NCBI GenBank assembly: GCA_013002295.1
Contig: JABDKI010000119.1
Coordinates: forward strand, 1 to 40,275
Reading direction: 5' to 3'
Length of the DNA: 40,275 nucleotides
Source: Altererythrobacter sp.
GTDB taxonomy: Bacteria; Pseudomonadota; Alphaproteobacteria; Sphingomonadales; Sphingomonadaceae
Made by a program: the position numbers and the translations under genes. The notes below the pieces were generated by a model. The model saw nothing but the letters and a program-made list of their open reading frames with translations. It made no database searches and was not told where the DNA came from. This document shows, in pieces, positions 33,180-40,275 of the stretch; the first letter of the stretch is position 1, and every line of letters starts with the position of its first letter.

Positions 33180-33754
33180 CAAAAGGGTCCGTACATCCGC
33201 GTTGGTGTGATCACAGCATCTAAACGCTGATCATGTGGCTCTGTGGGCAAGGCGTCGCATATTTGCACATCCCATGCGAGACCAATCGCTATCCGTCCCG
33301 GATGTTCCGCAAGATAGCGATCATAATGGCCGCCGCCTTGTCCCAGGCGATGTCCCTCCGCCGTAAAGCCGACAAGCGGAATGATCAGAACATCTGGCAC
33401 AAGCAGTGCTGCGTCCGAGTTCGGTTGCATCATTTTGTAGGCACCCGGTTCAAGATCATCTGCTCCGAATGGGTCGGTGTGTTCGGCAAACTCCATTTCT
33501 GCATCGCCAGATGCAAAGCGTGGAAGCGCGATCGTGTGCCCTTTCTCGTAAAAGTAGCCAATATAGCTGGCCGTAGGCGCTTCGTGCGGCCCGGCGTGGT
33601 AGAGACCGATCGAGGCGTTTGGTGAAATTTTTTCCAACAAAGGTGCAGGTGGATGACGGAAAACCAGTCCGCGCATGCTTTCAGGCAGCTGCTCGACATG
33701 CTCGTGTCGCTTGGCGCGGAGCTTTTTGCGGAGGTCGGATTTCGTGATCGCCAA
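33179..33754 (-). CDS. fau: 5-formyltetrahydrofolate cyclo-ligase
   Basis: The enzyme converts 5-formyl-THF to methenyl-THF with ATP, removing a storage/inhibitory folate. The 191-residue protein has the N-terminal KSDLRKKLRAKR helix, the middle strand GHTIALPRF and the family signature GFTAEGHRLGQGGGHYDRYL near residues 128-147. No ATG lies near the N-terminus; the best start is TTG at 33754 (MAITKSDLRKK), with no obvious Shine-Dalgarno, while the next Met (about residue 28) would remove the conserved first helix. Translation is therefore probably weak, or depends on upstream RNA. It sits 72 nt downstream of the 6S RNA, the same zapA-6S-fau order as ssrS-ygfA in E. coli. Confidence 0.93.
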   Translation of the reverse strand: MAITKSDLRKKLRAKRHEHVEQLPESMRGLVFRHPPAPLLEKISPNASIGLYHAGPHEAPTASYIGYFYEKGHTIALPRFASGDAEMEFAEHTDPFGADDLEPGAYKMMQPNSDAALLVPDVLIIPLVGFTAEGHRLGQGGGHYDRYLAEHPGRIAIGLAWDVQICDALPTEPHDQRLDAVITPTRMYGPF

Positions 33755-33826
33755 AGTGCTGTATGCCTAGAATTCGATTCCAAGAGCCGCAAGAGCGATT
33801 GCCCGCGCTTGAGGCTAACATGGTGA

Positions 33827-34021
33827 GTGGCGGAACCACCATGGGTCGTTTGCTCGGGAAATCCTCTGACGCCTAAACGTCAGGTGGGTGCCGTATATCC
33901 TGGGTCCCGGGTTCCATTCCGAAGAACGCAGTGGCCCTTAACCCAAGACAGGGACAGCTCCCTAGGAAATGCTTATAGCCTCAGGGATATTCAAACGGCT
34001 CGTGCCGGGCAGTCCCGCCAC
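33827..34021 (-). ncRNA. ssrS: 6S RNA (ssrS)
   Basis: Between zapA and fau, on the same strand, lies a structured stretch at the classic 6S RNA position. On the minus strand the ends form a closing stem: GTGGCGGGA (34021-34013) with TTCCGCCAC (33835-33827), including one wobble. Inside, GCCGT/ACGGC (33999-33995 with 33894-33890) and ATATCC/GGATAT (33990-33985 with 33900-33895) build the next helix, and CTGACG/CGTCAG (33883-33866) forms a small hairpin on the 3' side, as in the 3' half of the E. coli central bubble. 6S RNA mimics an open promoter and sequesters sigma70 polymerase in stationary phase. Total length near 195 nt fits. Ends are approximate. Identification rests on synteny plus hand-drawn pairing, not a covariance model. 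Confidence 0.78.
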
Positions 34022-34029
34022 CTCTCTAC

Positions 34030-34509
34030 TTAGGGTGCCGGGGCCTTACCCTCAAGCGAATCCGCGCATTTTTCGAGCGCGTCGGCGAGTTGTTCCAGCT
34101 TCGGTGCGAAATCCTCAGCGGCAAACAGAGGTTCTTGCCCGCTTGCAGCAGATTTGATGTTAGCAAGATCGTTCGCGATCGCATCGCGCTCTGCCCGCAC
34201 GGCATCCAGCTCAAGCGAGAGTTCGCGAGATTTTGTCTCTTCAGTATCAGATGCTTGCATGGCTAACTTGACCTTCTCAGCGAGCTCAGCCGGGTCATCT
34301 CCTGCGGCTTCGCGTGCTTCGTTCAGCTCGTCCGCAAGCAGGATTCCGGCAAACAGCAAGTTCTCGGCCTCGCTTGGCGCCAGATTTCCTTCCATTTGCT
34401 TGAATTTGGCATCGATCATGCTGCCAAGCTTGGCAAGCTGCGCTTCCTGTCCGTCTGCACAGGCGACTTTGTAGGCTTTTCCACCTATCCGCAGCGTGAC
34501 TTCGCTCAC
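34030..34509 (-). CDS. zapA: Cell division protein ZapA
   Basis: ZapA bundles FtsZ filaments at the division ring. The first 60 residues match the family (VTLRIGGKAYKVACADGQE, then SMIDAKFKQMEG and NLLFAGILLADELNEARE). The rest is a long coiled coil (about 80-125) and a C-terminal LEQLADALEKCADSLEG helix, making 159 residues against about 109 in E. coli, as in other alphaproteobacterial ZapA. The start is GTG at 34509, overlapping the stop of the small upstream gene (GTGA). The 6S RNA begins about nine bases after the stop codon, so the mRNA and the RNA are probably processed from one transcript. Confidence 0.93.
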   Translation of the reverse strand: MSEVTLRIGGKAYKVACADGQEAQLAKLGSMIDAKFKQMEGNLAPSEAENLLFAGILLADELNEAREAAGDDPAELAEKVKLAMQASDTEETKSRELSLELDAVRAERDAIANDLANIKSAASGQEPLFAAEDFAPKLEQLADALEKCADSLEGKAPAP

Positions 34510-34700
34510 GCCTCAAGCCTCCCAATCAATTGATCGAGATCTTTGAGCGTATTGGCAACTTCGCTTTTGAGTGCCTGATGGTGTGCAGCTAACGCGCTAT
34601 CATCTGATGGTGTGGCGCCGAGTTTGCCCGATGCCGCAGTGATACGACTAGCTGCAGCTTCGATCCGTTGGATCGCTTGTTCAATCCGGCTCCCATCCAT
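34506..34700 (-). CDS. Small coiled-coil protein upstream of zapA
   Basis: A 64-residue, almost wholly helical protein: MDGSRIEQAIQRIEAAASRI, a short Ser/Asp-rich turn (about 33-38), then HHQALKSEVANTLKDLDQLI. Heptad-like spacing of Ile/Leu suggests a coiled-coil dimer. I do not recognise it with certainty; small coiled-coil proteins (for example DUF4164) sit at this position beside zapA in other Alphaproteobacteria, and it may be a counterpart. The stop overlaps the zapA GTG start (GTGA), so they are probably translated together, and a role at the division site is a fair guess only. The frame continues to 34934, but ATG 34700 is the start that leaves room for a divergent promoter with tkt. 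Confidence 0.72.
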   Translation of the reverse strand: MDGSRIEQAIQRIEAAASRITAASGKLGATPSDDSALAAHHQALKSEVANTLKDLDQLIGRLEA

Positions 34701-34835
34701 GGATGGCTTTTTATCCAATTTGCCTAAATCCCGCAAAGTGTTGGGCAAGCCTGTTGATAAGTTCTCTACGTTAGCCTTTCGAACGGTTTTCCATCGACAG
34801 TCCGTGGAAGGCTCGATTGTTCGCCTTGACCTGAT

Positions 34836-34895
34836 AACAGCCCTCCGCGAAGGGTCCGTCAACGCGTCGAATCGACGCGCCGGGCGGGGGCTGTT
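34836..34895 (+). promoter_or_regulatory. Strong stem-loop in the leader of the tkt-gap-pgk-fba operon
   Basis: AACAGCCC (34836-34843) pairs with GGGCTGTT (34888-34895); after a bulged T, CCGC (34845-34848) pairs with GCGG (34884-34887), giving 12 bp. Inside, CCG (34856-34858) can pair with CGG (34881-34883), and the apex is a 17-nt interrupted palindrome CGCGTCGAATCGACGCG (34863-34879). The structure ends 22 nt before the AGGAG ribosome binding site of tkt (34918-34922). I recognise no known riboswitch class. It could be a structured leader, a protein-binding operator (the palindrome) or both. Confidence 0.55.
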
Positions 34896-34932
34896 CCGGT
34901 ACCGCTCGATACTGTTCAGGAGCACCGCGCGC

Positions 34933-36933
34933 ATGAGCCTTGATCCCGCCCGTCTTCAACCCATGGCAAATGCGATCCGCGCCTTGTCAATGGACGCTGT
35001 ACAAGCTGCCAATTCCGGTCACCCGGGCATGCCGATGGGGATGGCCGATGTAGCGACGGTGCTGTGGTCTAACTATTTGAAGTTTGATCCGCACGCCCCT
35101 GATTGGGCGGATCGTGACCGTTTTGTGCTGTCGGCGGGTCACGGCTCGATGCTGATTTACAGCCTCTTGCATCTGTCGGGATACTCCGCCCCTACGATGG
35201 ATGATATTCGCAATTTCCGCCAGCTGGGCAGCCCGTGCGCAGGCCACCCTGAGAACTTCCTTTTGCCTGGCGTGGAATGCACCACTGGCCCGCTAGGACA
35301 AGGTCTCGCGATGGCGGTCGGTATGGCCATGGCCGAACGGCATTTGAATTCCGTATTCGGCGATGATCTGGTCAATCACCGCACATGGGTCGTCGCGGGC
35401 GATGGCTGCCTGATGGAAGGCATCAATCACGAAGCGATAGGCCTTGCCGGACACCTAGGTCTCGGCCGGATGATCGTGCTGTGGGATGACAATAACATCA
35501 CCATCGATGGCGGAACGGATCTGTCGACGAGTGAGGATATCAAGGCCCGCTACAAAGCGACGGGTTGGCATGTCACCAGCTGTGACGGGCATAGTTTCGA
35601 AGATATCACCCGCGCTCTGGACGAAGCCGTTGCGGATGGACGGCCATCGCTCGTTGCTTGTAAAACCGTGATCGGCAAAGGCGCGCCGAACAAGCAAGGC
35701 ACCAGCGCGACACATGGAGCGCCCCTCGGCCCCGAAGAAATTGCTGCCGCTCGTGAAGAGCTTGGTTGGGAGCATGATCCTTTCGTGGTTCCAAACGAGA
35801 TTCTTGCTGACTGGCACGCCACGGGCGAGCGCGGAGCCTCCGCAAACGGCGCATGGGCGGGGCGGCTTGCGACCGATCTGGATCGCAGGGCCAAATTCGA
35901 AAACCATATGATGGGGGTTAGCGATCTGGTAGCTCCGGCCTTGGAAAAGCATATTCAGGCGCTCGCAGCAGAGCCAAAGAAGGTCGCGACCCGCAAGGCA
36001 TCGGAAATGGCGCTGGAGCCGCTAACCGCGGCCTTGCCGCAATTGATTGGCGGCTCGGCAGACCTAACGGGGTCAAACAACACAAAGACCAGCAGCACAT
36101 TGCCGATGAGCGCGCAGGACTATTCCGGTCGTTATGTCTATTACGGCATTCGTGAATTCGGAATGGCCGCGGCCATGAACGGTATGGCGCTGCATGGCGG
36201 GGTCGTGCCATATGGTGGTACCTTCCTGATCTTCAGCGACTATTGCCGCAATGCAATCCGGCTGTCGGCGCTTCAGGAAACCCAAGCGATCTATGTCATG
36301 ACACATGACAGCATCGGCTTGGGCGAAGACGGGCCGACCCACCAACCGGTTGAGCAAGTTATGAGCTTGCGGCTGATCCCCAATCTCAACGTCTTTCGTC
36401 CGTGCGATACGATCGAGACGGCAGAATGCTGGGCATTGGCACTATCAACCCCGGAAACCCCCTCGGTCTTGTGCCTATCTCGCCAGGGACTGCCGCAGTT
36501 GCGCGGAGCGGGCGATGAGAATTGGTCGGCGTTGTCCAATCGGTCAGCCAAGGGTGCGTACCGTATCATTTCGGCTGGCGCAGACCGTAAGGTTGTGCTG
36601 GTGGCTACGGGTTCCGAAGTCCCGCTCGCCGCCGAAGTTGCGGCCGCTCTGGAAGAGCAGGGCATTGGCGCCGATGTTGTTTCCATGCCATGTGCCGAGC
36701 TGTTTAATGATCAACCCGATGATTATCGCGCAGACATGATTCCGGCCGACTGCCTGAAGGTTTCGATAGAAGCAGGTTCCACCCTTGGATGGGAACGCTA
36801 CACTGGTACGGATGGCATCAACATTGGCCTTGATCGCTTCGGGGCGTCTGCCCCAGCAGGCGATCTTTTCGCCAAATTTGGTTTTACTGCGGAGGCAATT
36901 GTCCCGCAAATCTTGAACAAATTGAACGGTTAA
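34933..36933 (+). CDS. tkt: Transketolase
   Basis: Transketolase moves two-carbon units between sugar phosphates, linking glycolysis to the pentose phosphate pathway. The 666-residue protein is of normal length and has AANSGHPGMPMGMA with His30, DRFVLSAGHGSMLIY, the TPP motif GDGCLMEGINHE (from about 156) through DDNNITIDG, the substrate-specificity HGAPLG, and the second half with REFGMAAAMNGMALHGG, FLIFSDY and HDSIGLGEDGPTHQPVEQ. The frame is open back to 34612, but that part overlaps the promoter region and an antisense gene; ATG 34933 has AGGAG ten bases upstream (34918-34922) and matches the family N-terminus. It heads an operon with gap, pgk and fba and is preceded by a strong RNA stem-loop. 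Confidence 0.97.
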   Translation: MSLDPARLQPMANAIRALSMDAVQAANSGHPGMPMGMADVATVLWSNYLKFDPHAPDWADRDRFVLSAGHGSMLIYSLLHLSGYSAPTMDDIRNFRQLGSPCAGHPENFLLPGVECTTGPLGQGLAMAVGMAMAERHLNSVFGDDLVNHRTWVVAGDGCLMEGINHEAIGLAGHLGLGRMIVLWDDNNITIDGGTDLSTSEDIKARYKATGWHVTSCDGHSFEDITRALDEAVADGRPSLVACKTVIGKGAPNKQGTSATHGAPLGPEEIAAAREELGWEHDPFVVPNEILADWHATGERGASANGAWAGRLATDLDRRAKFENHMMGVSDLVAPALEKHIQALAAEPKKVATRKASEMALEPLTAALPQLIGGSADLTGSNNTKTSSTLPMSAQDYSGRYVYYGIREFGMAAAMNGMALHGGVVPYGGTFLIFSDYCRNAIRLSALQETQAIYVMTHDSIGLGEDGPTHQPVEQVMSLRLIPNLNVFRPCDTIETAECWALALSTPETPSVLCLSRQGLPQLRGAGDENWSALSNRSAKGAYRIISAGADRKVVLVATGSEVPLAAEVAAALEEQGIGADVVSMPCAELFNDQPDDYRADMIPADCLKVSIEAGSTLGWERYTGTDGINIGLDRFGASAPAGDLFAKFGFTAEAIVPQILNKLNG

Positions 36934-36948
36934 GCAGGAGATTCCCCC

Positions 36949-37956
36949 ATGGCGACTAAGGTTGCAATCAACGGTTTTGGACGTATCGGTCGCTTGGTAG
37001 CACGCGCCATTCTGGAGCGTAGCGATCATGATCTTGAATTGGTTTCGATCAACGATCTGGCAGATACGAAGTCGAACGCATTGCTGTTCCAATATGACAG
37101 CACGCACGGCCGCTTTCCCGGAACGGTAGAAGTTGGCGACAATGCGATCATTGTGAATGGCAATTCGATAGCGGTCACCAGCGAGCGCGATCCGGGCAAT
37201 TTGCCGCATGCGGCGCAGGGGATCGACATTGTTCTGGAATGCACGGGCTTCTTCCAGAGCCATGAAGCTGCCGAGCCGCATCTGAAGGCGGGCGCTAAGC
37301 GCGTATTGATCTCTGCACCGGCGAAGAACGTATCAGCAACCATCGTTTATGGTGTGAACCATGAAACGCTGACTGCTGACGATGTGATTGTATCCAACGC
37401 TAGCTGCACCACCAATTGCCTTTCCCCCATGGCGAAGGTCTTGAACGAAACCGTTGGTATCGAACGCGGCTTCATGACCACGATCCACAGCTATACGAAC
37501 GACCAGCGCATGCTTGACCAAATGCATGGCGATATGCGCCGCGCACGCGGCGGGGCGCAGAACATGATCCCGACCACTACTGGCGCAGCGCGCGCGGTTG
37601 GCCTTGTTCTGCCTGAGCTTGCGGGTAAGCTGGATGGTTCATCGGTTCGCGTGCCGACCCCGAATGTTTCGCTGGTTGATTTGGTGTTTACGCCTGGCCG
37701 CGACACTTCGGCAGAAGAATTGAATGCTGCGCTCAAGGCCGCTGCAGACGGCCCGATGAAGGGCGTGCTCGATTACACAGACCAGCCGCTCGTCAGCAGT
37801 GACTTCAATCACTATCCGGCCAGCTCAACAATCGACAGCCTCGAGACTTCGGTGATGGAAGGCAAGCTCTGCCGCGTTGTTTCATGGTATGACAATGAAT
37901 GGGGCTTCTCGAACCGGATGATCGACACATCGGGTGTGATGGCGAAGTTCCTTTAA
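36949..37956 (+). CDS. gap: Glyceraldehyde-3-phosphate dehydrogenase (type I)
   Basis: The enzyme oxidises glyceraldehyde-3-phosphate to 1,3-bisphosphoglycerate with NAD. The 335-residue protein has the Rossmann motif INGFGRIGR (7-15), an Asp after the second strand (SINDLAD) that favours NAD over NADP, the catalytic SNASCTTNCLSP with Cys153, and the C-terminal SWYDNEWGFSNRM. It lies 15 nt after tkt and 12 nt before pgk. The translation start region (CAGGAGATTCCCCC before ATGGCGAC) is almost the same as that of trxA elsewhere in the window, a strong ribosome binding site. The operon context suggests service in both glycolysis (Entner-Doudoroff lower branch) and gluconeogenesis. Confidence 0.98.
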   Translation: MATKVAINGFGRIGRLVARAILERSDHDLELVSINDLADTKSNALLFQYDSTHGRFPGTVEVGDNAIIVNGNSIAVTSERDPGNLPHAAQGIDIVLECTGFFQSHEAAEPHLKAGAKRVLISAPAKNVSATIVYGVNHETLTADDVIVSNASCTTNCLSPMAKVLNETVGIERGFMTTIHSYTNDQRMLDQMHGDMRRARGGAQNMIPTTTGAARAVGLVLPELAGKLDGSSVRVPTPNVSLVDLVFTPGRDTSAEELNAALKAAADGPMKGVLDYTDQPLVSSDFNHYPASSTIDSLETSVMEGKLCRVVSWYDNEWGFSNRMIDTSGVMAKFL

Positions 37957-37968
37957 GGACACGGAACA

Positions 37969-39168
37969 ATGGCAGCTTTTAAAACTCTCGACGATCTTGG
38001 CGATGTAACTGGCAAGGTCGCGCTGGTTCGCGTCGATTTGAACCTTCCTATGAAGGATGGATCGGCCACCGATCTGACCCGGGTAGAAGCTGTCAAACCC
38101 ACCATCCTTGAGCTGAGCGAGAAGGGTGCGAAAGTGCTCTTGCTTGCACATTTCGGCCGACCGGGTGGAATGCGCTCGTCCGTTCTTTCAACCAGCATGG
38201 TTGTGGGTGATGTCGAGGATGTCCTGGGAAAGGAACTGATGTTCGTTCCAGAGATCGCCGGGCCAGTGGTCGAGCAATCGATCGGTATCCTGCGCGATGG
38301 CGATATCGGTTTGCTCGACAACACCCGTTTTTGGCCGGGCGAAGAGGCGAATGATCCTGAGCTTGCAGAGGCTATCGCGGCCCATGGCGATTTCTACGTG
38401 AACGACGCATTCTCCGCCGCTCACCGCGCGCATGCAACGACGGAAGGCCTTGCCCACTGCCTGCCAGCCTACGCAGGCAGGGCGATGGAGAAAGAGCTCA
38501 AAGCTTTGGATGCGGCGCTTGGTAATCCAGAAACACCTGTCGCGGCAGTCGTTGGCGGAGCGAAGGTTTCGACCAAGCTGGCGGTGCTGGAAAACCTGGT
38601 TGGCCGGGTGCAGCATCTGATCATCGGCGGCGGGATGGCGAACACCTTCCTAGCTGCGCGCGGTGTGAATGTCGGCAAGAGCCTTTGCGAGCATGATCTT
38701 ACCGATACCGCCAATGCCATCATGGACAAGGCGGATCATGCGGGATGCACCGTGCATCTTCCCTATGATGTGGTTGTGGCCATGGAGTTCGCGGCGAACC
38801 CTGCCAGCCTGCGGACATGCAATGTTCACGAAGTGGCCGAAGACGAGATGATCCTTGATGTCGGCCCTCAAGCAGTCGAAGCATTGGCTGACGTCTTGAA
38901 GACGTGCCGCACGCTGGTCTGGAATGGCCCGCTTGGCGCCTTTGAAACCCCGCCATTCGACGAAGCAACGGTTTCACTGGCTAGAACAGCGGCTGCGCTA
39001 ACGCTCGAAGGTTCGCTCATTTCGGTTGCAGGTGGAGGTGATACAGTTGCTGCGCTCGCGCAGGCAGGTGTGACCGATGATGTGACGTATATCTCAACGG
39101 CTGGCGGGGCTTTTCTGGAATGGATGGAAGGCAAAGAGCTGTCCGGGGTGGCTGCGTTGTCGAAATAG
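37969..39168 (+). CDS. pgk: Phosphoglycerate kinase
   Basis: Pgk transfers the phosphate of 1,3-bisphosphoglycerate to ADP. The 399-residue protein shows the signature [15 protein letters not shown] (about 18-32), [16 protein letters not shown]-like [64 protein letters not shown] and the nucleotide site GGGDTVAAL with [18 protein letters not shown] at the C-terminus. The usual DYNVP of pgk reads DLNLP here, a common alphaproteobacterial variant. It follows gap by 12 nt with a moderate AAGGA ribosome binding site. The 87-nt gap to fba holds a small hairpin but no clear terminator. Confidence 0.98.
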   Translation: MAAFKTLDDLGDVTGKVALVRVDLNLPMKDGSATDLTRVEAVKPTILELSEKGAKVLLLAHFGRPGGMRSSVLSTSMVVGDVEDVLGKELMFVPEIAGPVVEQSIGILRDGDIGLLDNTRFWPGEEANDPELAEAIAAHGDFYVNDAFSAAHRAHATTEGLAHCLPAYAGRAMEKELKALDAALGNPETPVAAVVGGAKVSTKLAVLENLVGRVQHLIIGGGMANTFLAARGVNVGKSLCEHDLTDTANAIMDKADHAGCTVHLPYDVVVAMEFAANPASLRTCNVHEVAEDEMILDVGPQAVEALADVLKTCRTLVWNGPLGAFETPPFDEATVSLARTAAALTLEGSLISVAGGGDTVAALAQAGVTDDVTYISTAGGAFLEWMEGKELSGVAALSK

Positions 39169-39255
39169 CCGCCTCCGCAGTTGCGGTGGAGCGTCCCGCT
39201 GTTTAAGGGCGCGTGCATAGGTATGCAAAGACCAATCTGAAGCAGGAATTTTCGC

Positions 39256-40146
39256 ATGAATCTCGATCAAATGACCGCCAAAATCGCCACAGGTGGCGGC
39301 TTCATCGCCGCTCTGGACCAATCGGGCGGCTCGACGCCCAAGGCACTGCGCGGTTATGGTGTCGAAGATAGTGAATGGACAGGCGATGATGAGATGTTTG
39401 CTGCGATCCATGCGATGCGCAGCCGTGTGATCACTTCGCCAAGCTTCGCAAATGGGAAGGTGATTGGCGCGATCCTGTTTGAAAAGACCATGGATGGCAT
39501 CGTCGAAGGTTTGCCGACCCCCGATGCTTTGAAGCAGCGCGGCGTCGTGCCTTTCATCAAGGTGGATCAGGGCCTCGAAGACGAAGCTGATGGCGTGCAG
39601 TTGATGAAAGAGATGACAAAGCTGGACGCGCTGCTCGACAAAGCTGTGACAGCGGGCATGTTCGGCACAAAGATGCGCTCAGTCATCAAATCGGCAAACG
39701 CGGGCGGTATCGCCGCAAACGTCGCACAACAGTTCGAATACGGCAATCGCATCGCGGACAAGGGGCTGATGCCGATGCTAGAGCCGGAATTTGACATCAC
39801 GGCCGATGATCGCGGTGCAGGCGAGCAGATATTGTTGACTGAAATCATGAAGGGTCTCGACGCTTTGCCCGAAGATCGCAAGGTTATGCTGAAGCTGTCG
39901 ATTCCGGTCGAACCAAACCTATTCGCACCAGCGATCGAGCATCCGAATGTGCTGCGGGTGGTCGCCTTATCTGGCGGCTTTTCGACCGATGACGCTTGCG
40001 CGCACCTTGCAAAGAACCCTGGCATGATCGCAAGTTTCAGCCGCGGGCTGCTGCAAGACCTGCGCAAGGGCCAGAATGATGCGCAATTTGACGCAGCGCT
40101 CGGCAAAGCCATTGATCAGATTGCGGATGCGTCGTGTGCTGTTTAG
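39256..40146 (+). CDS. fda: Class I fructose-bisphosphate aldolase
   Basis: This 296-residue Schiff-base (metal-independent) aldolase of the glycolytic class I family has the same length as the Staphylococcus enzyme. Features: GGFIAALDQSGGSTPKALRG (about 15-34), PFIKVDQGLEDEADG, MRSVIKSANAGGI, MLEPEFDI and VMLKLSIPVEPNLF, in which Lys213 is the likely Schiff-base lysine; ALSGGFSTDDA forms the phosphate site. It cleaves fructose-1,6-bisphosphate or makes it during gluconeogenesis. The AGCAGGA ribosome binding site is at 39240-39246. The upstream gap contains CCTCCGCAGTTGCGGTGG (39172-39189), a short imperfect hairpin with no T-run, so readthrough from pgk is likely. No phosphofructokinase gene accompanies it. 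Confidence 0.95.
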   Translation: MNLDQMTAKIATGGGFIAALDQSGGSTPKALRGYGVEDSEWTGDDEMFAAIHAMRSRVITSPSFANGKVIGAILFEKTMDGIVEGLPTPDALKQRGVVPFIKVDQGLEDEADGVQLMKEMTKLDALLDKAVTAGMFGTKMRSVIKSANAGGIAANVAQQFEYGNRIADKGLMPMLEPEFDITADDRGAGEQILLTEIMKGLDALPEDRKVMLKLSIPVEPNLFAPAIEHPNVLRVVALSGGFSTDDACAHLAKNPGMIASFSRGLLQDLRKGQNDAQFDAALGKAIDQIADASCAV

Positions 40147-40155
40147 AGCGCCTGC

Positions 40156-40275
40156 GTGACTGAACCTAAAACACAGCTTTATCTGATTTCGCCCCTCGAC
40201 GTGTCGGGCGAGTTCCCTGCGCGGCTCGAGCGTGCGCTTGATGCCGCTCCAGGGCTCGTGACAGCGTTCCAATTC
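40156..40275 (+). CDS. ThiE-like thiamine-phosphate synthase family protein (3' truncated by window)
   Basis: The frame opens at GTG 40156, nine bases after the fda stop, and remains open to the window end (40 codons). The text reads TEPKTQLYLISPLDVSG, then EFPARLERALDAAPGLVTAFQF. LYLISP is the first beta strand typical of ThiE/TenI proteins, which join HMP-diphosphate and thiazole phosphate or act as aromatisation partner. All substrate residues lie beyond the edge, so ThiE and the inactive TenI/ThiE-like relatives cannot be separated. Position at the end of the glycolytic operon suggests cotranscription; transketolase at the operon head is itself a thiamine-diphosphate enzyme, which may be coincidence. 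Confidence 0.7.
   Translation, partial: MTEPKTQLYLISPLDVSGEFPARLERALDAAPGLVTAFQF

Noticed and set aside
33827-34033. 68-codon plus-strand ORF opposite the 6S region
   Set aside because: Its reading frame exists because the structured 6S sequence happens to lack stops; composition is not protein-like and it has no ribosome binding site.
34612-36933. 773-codon transketolase with a 107-residue N-terminal extension
   Set aside because: The extension lies over the antisense coiled-coil gene and the tkt leader, has no transketolase similarity, and a proper AGGAG precedes ATG 34933.
39172-39189. Terminator between pgk and fda
   Set aside because: The stem is short with a T-T mismatch and there is no T-run after it, so intrinsic termination is unlikely.
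1-40275. CRISPR array, transposon ends, toxin-antitoxin or defence island
   Set aside because: Scanning both strands showed no regularly spaced direct repeats, transposase, integrase or recognised defence gene; the gene content is core metabolism and repair.

Overview
The window is ordinary chromosomal DNA of an alphaproteobacterium. The protein sequences and gene order (kinase-tsaE-amgK-murU-addB-addA-trxA, sdhE-mfd facing recG, zapA-6S RNA-fau, tkt-gap-pgk-fba) point to the Sphingomonadales, most likely an Erythrobacter-like genus. This is judged from sequence and synteny by eye, without a database search. Genes are densely packed, many with 1-8 nt start/stop overlaps. I saw no insertion sequence, prophage, CRISPR array, rRNA or toxin-antitoxin module, and no gene-free stretch longer than 300 bases.

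Layout. (1) 1-8868, plus strand: the end of a sensor histidine kinase, then tsaE (tRNA t6A), amgK and murU (peptidoglycan recycling), and addB and addA (double-strand break repair), with every junction overlapping; trxA follows from its own probable promoter. (2) 9275-11295, minus strand: argJ and an inositol-monophosphatase-family gene. (3) 11382-15298, plus strand: a small secreted protein of unknown function, secA, and a TauE/SafE permease. (4) 15330-20135, minus strand: sdhE, mfd, nadK and tRNA-Asn. (5) recG (+), a low-molecular-weight phosphatase (-), a secreted DUF885 peptidase-like protein (+), an ABC1/UbiB kinase-like protein (-), an SDR oxidoreductase (-) and tRNA-Pro (-). (6) 26964-31811, plus strand: thyA, a three-gene branched-chain 2-oxoacid dehydrogenase operon (E1 alpha, E1 beta, E2, no E3) and tRNA-Asp. 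(7) 31826-34700, minus strand: a metallo-beta-lactamase-fold hydrolase, then, in transcription order, a small coiled-coil protein, zapA, a 6S RNA, 5-formyl-THF cyclo-ligase and a DUF2842 membrane protein. (8) 34933-40275, plus strand: tkt, gap, pgk, class I fba and the start of a ThiE-like gene.

How the genes work together. amgK and murU form the shortcut that returns recovered MurNAc to UDP-MurNAc. addA and addB encode the two subunits of one helicase-nuclease. mfd and recG are separate repair translocases flanking sdhE. gap, pgk, fba and tkt form a lower-glycolysis/gluconeogenesis and pentose-phosphate unit. The bkd genes degrade the keto acids of valine, leucine and isoleucine.

I found no obvious new multi-gene system. 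The non-textbook signals worth a look are mostly RNA-level or small: a signal-peptide-bearing small ORF directly upstream of secA with a possible hairpin over the secA ribosome binding site (SecM-like layout); a strong stem-loop in the leader before tkt; and a tRNA-Asp whose predicted 5' leader is complementary to its own CCA end plus trailer. All three are inferences from sequence inspection.
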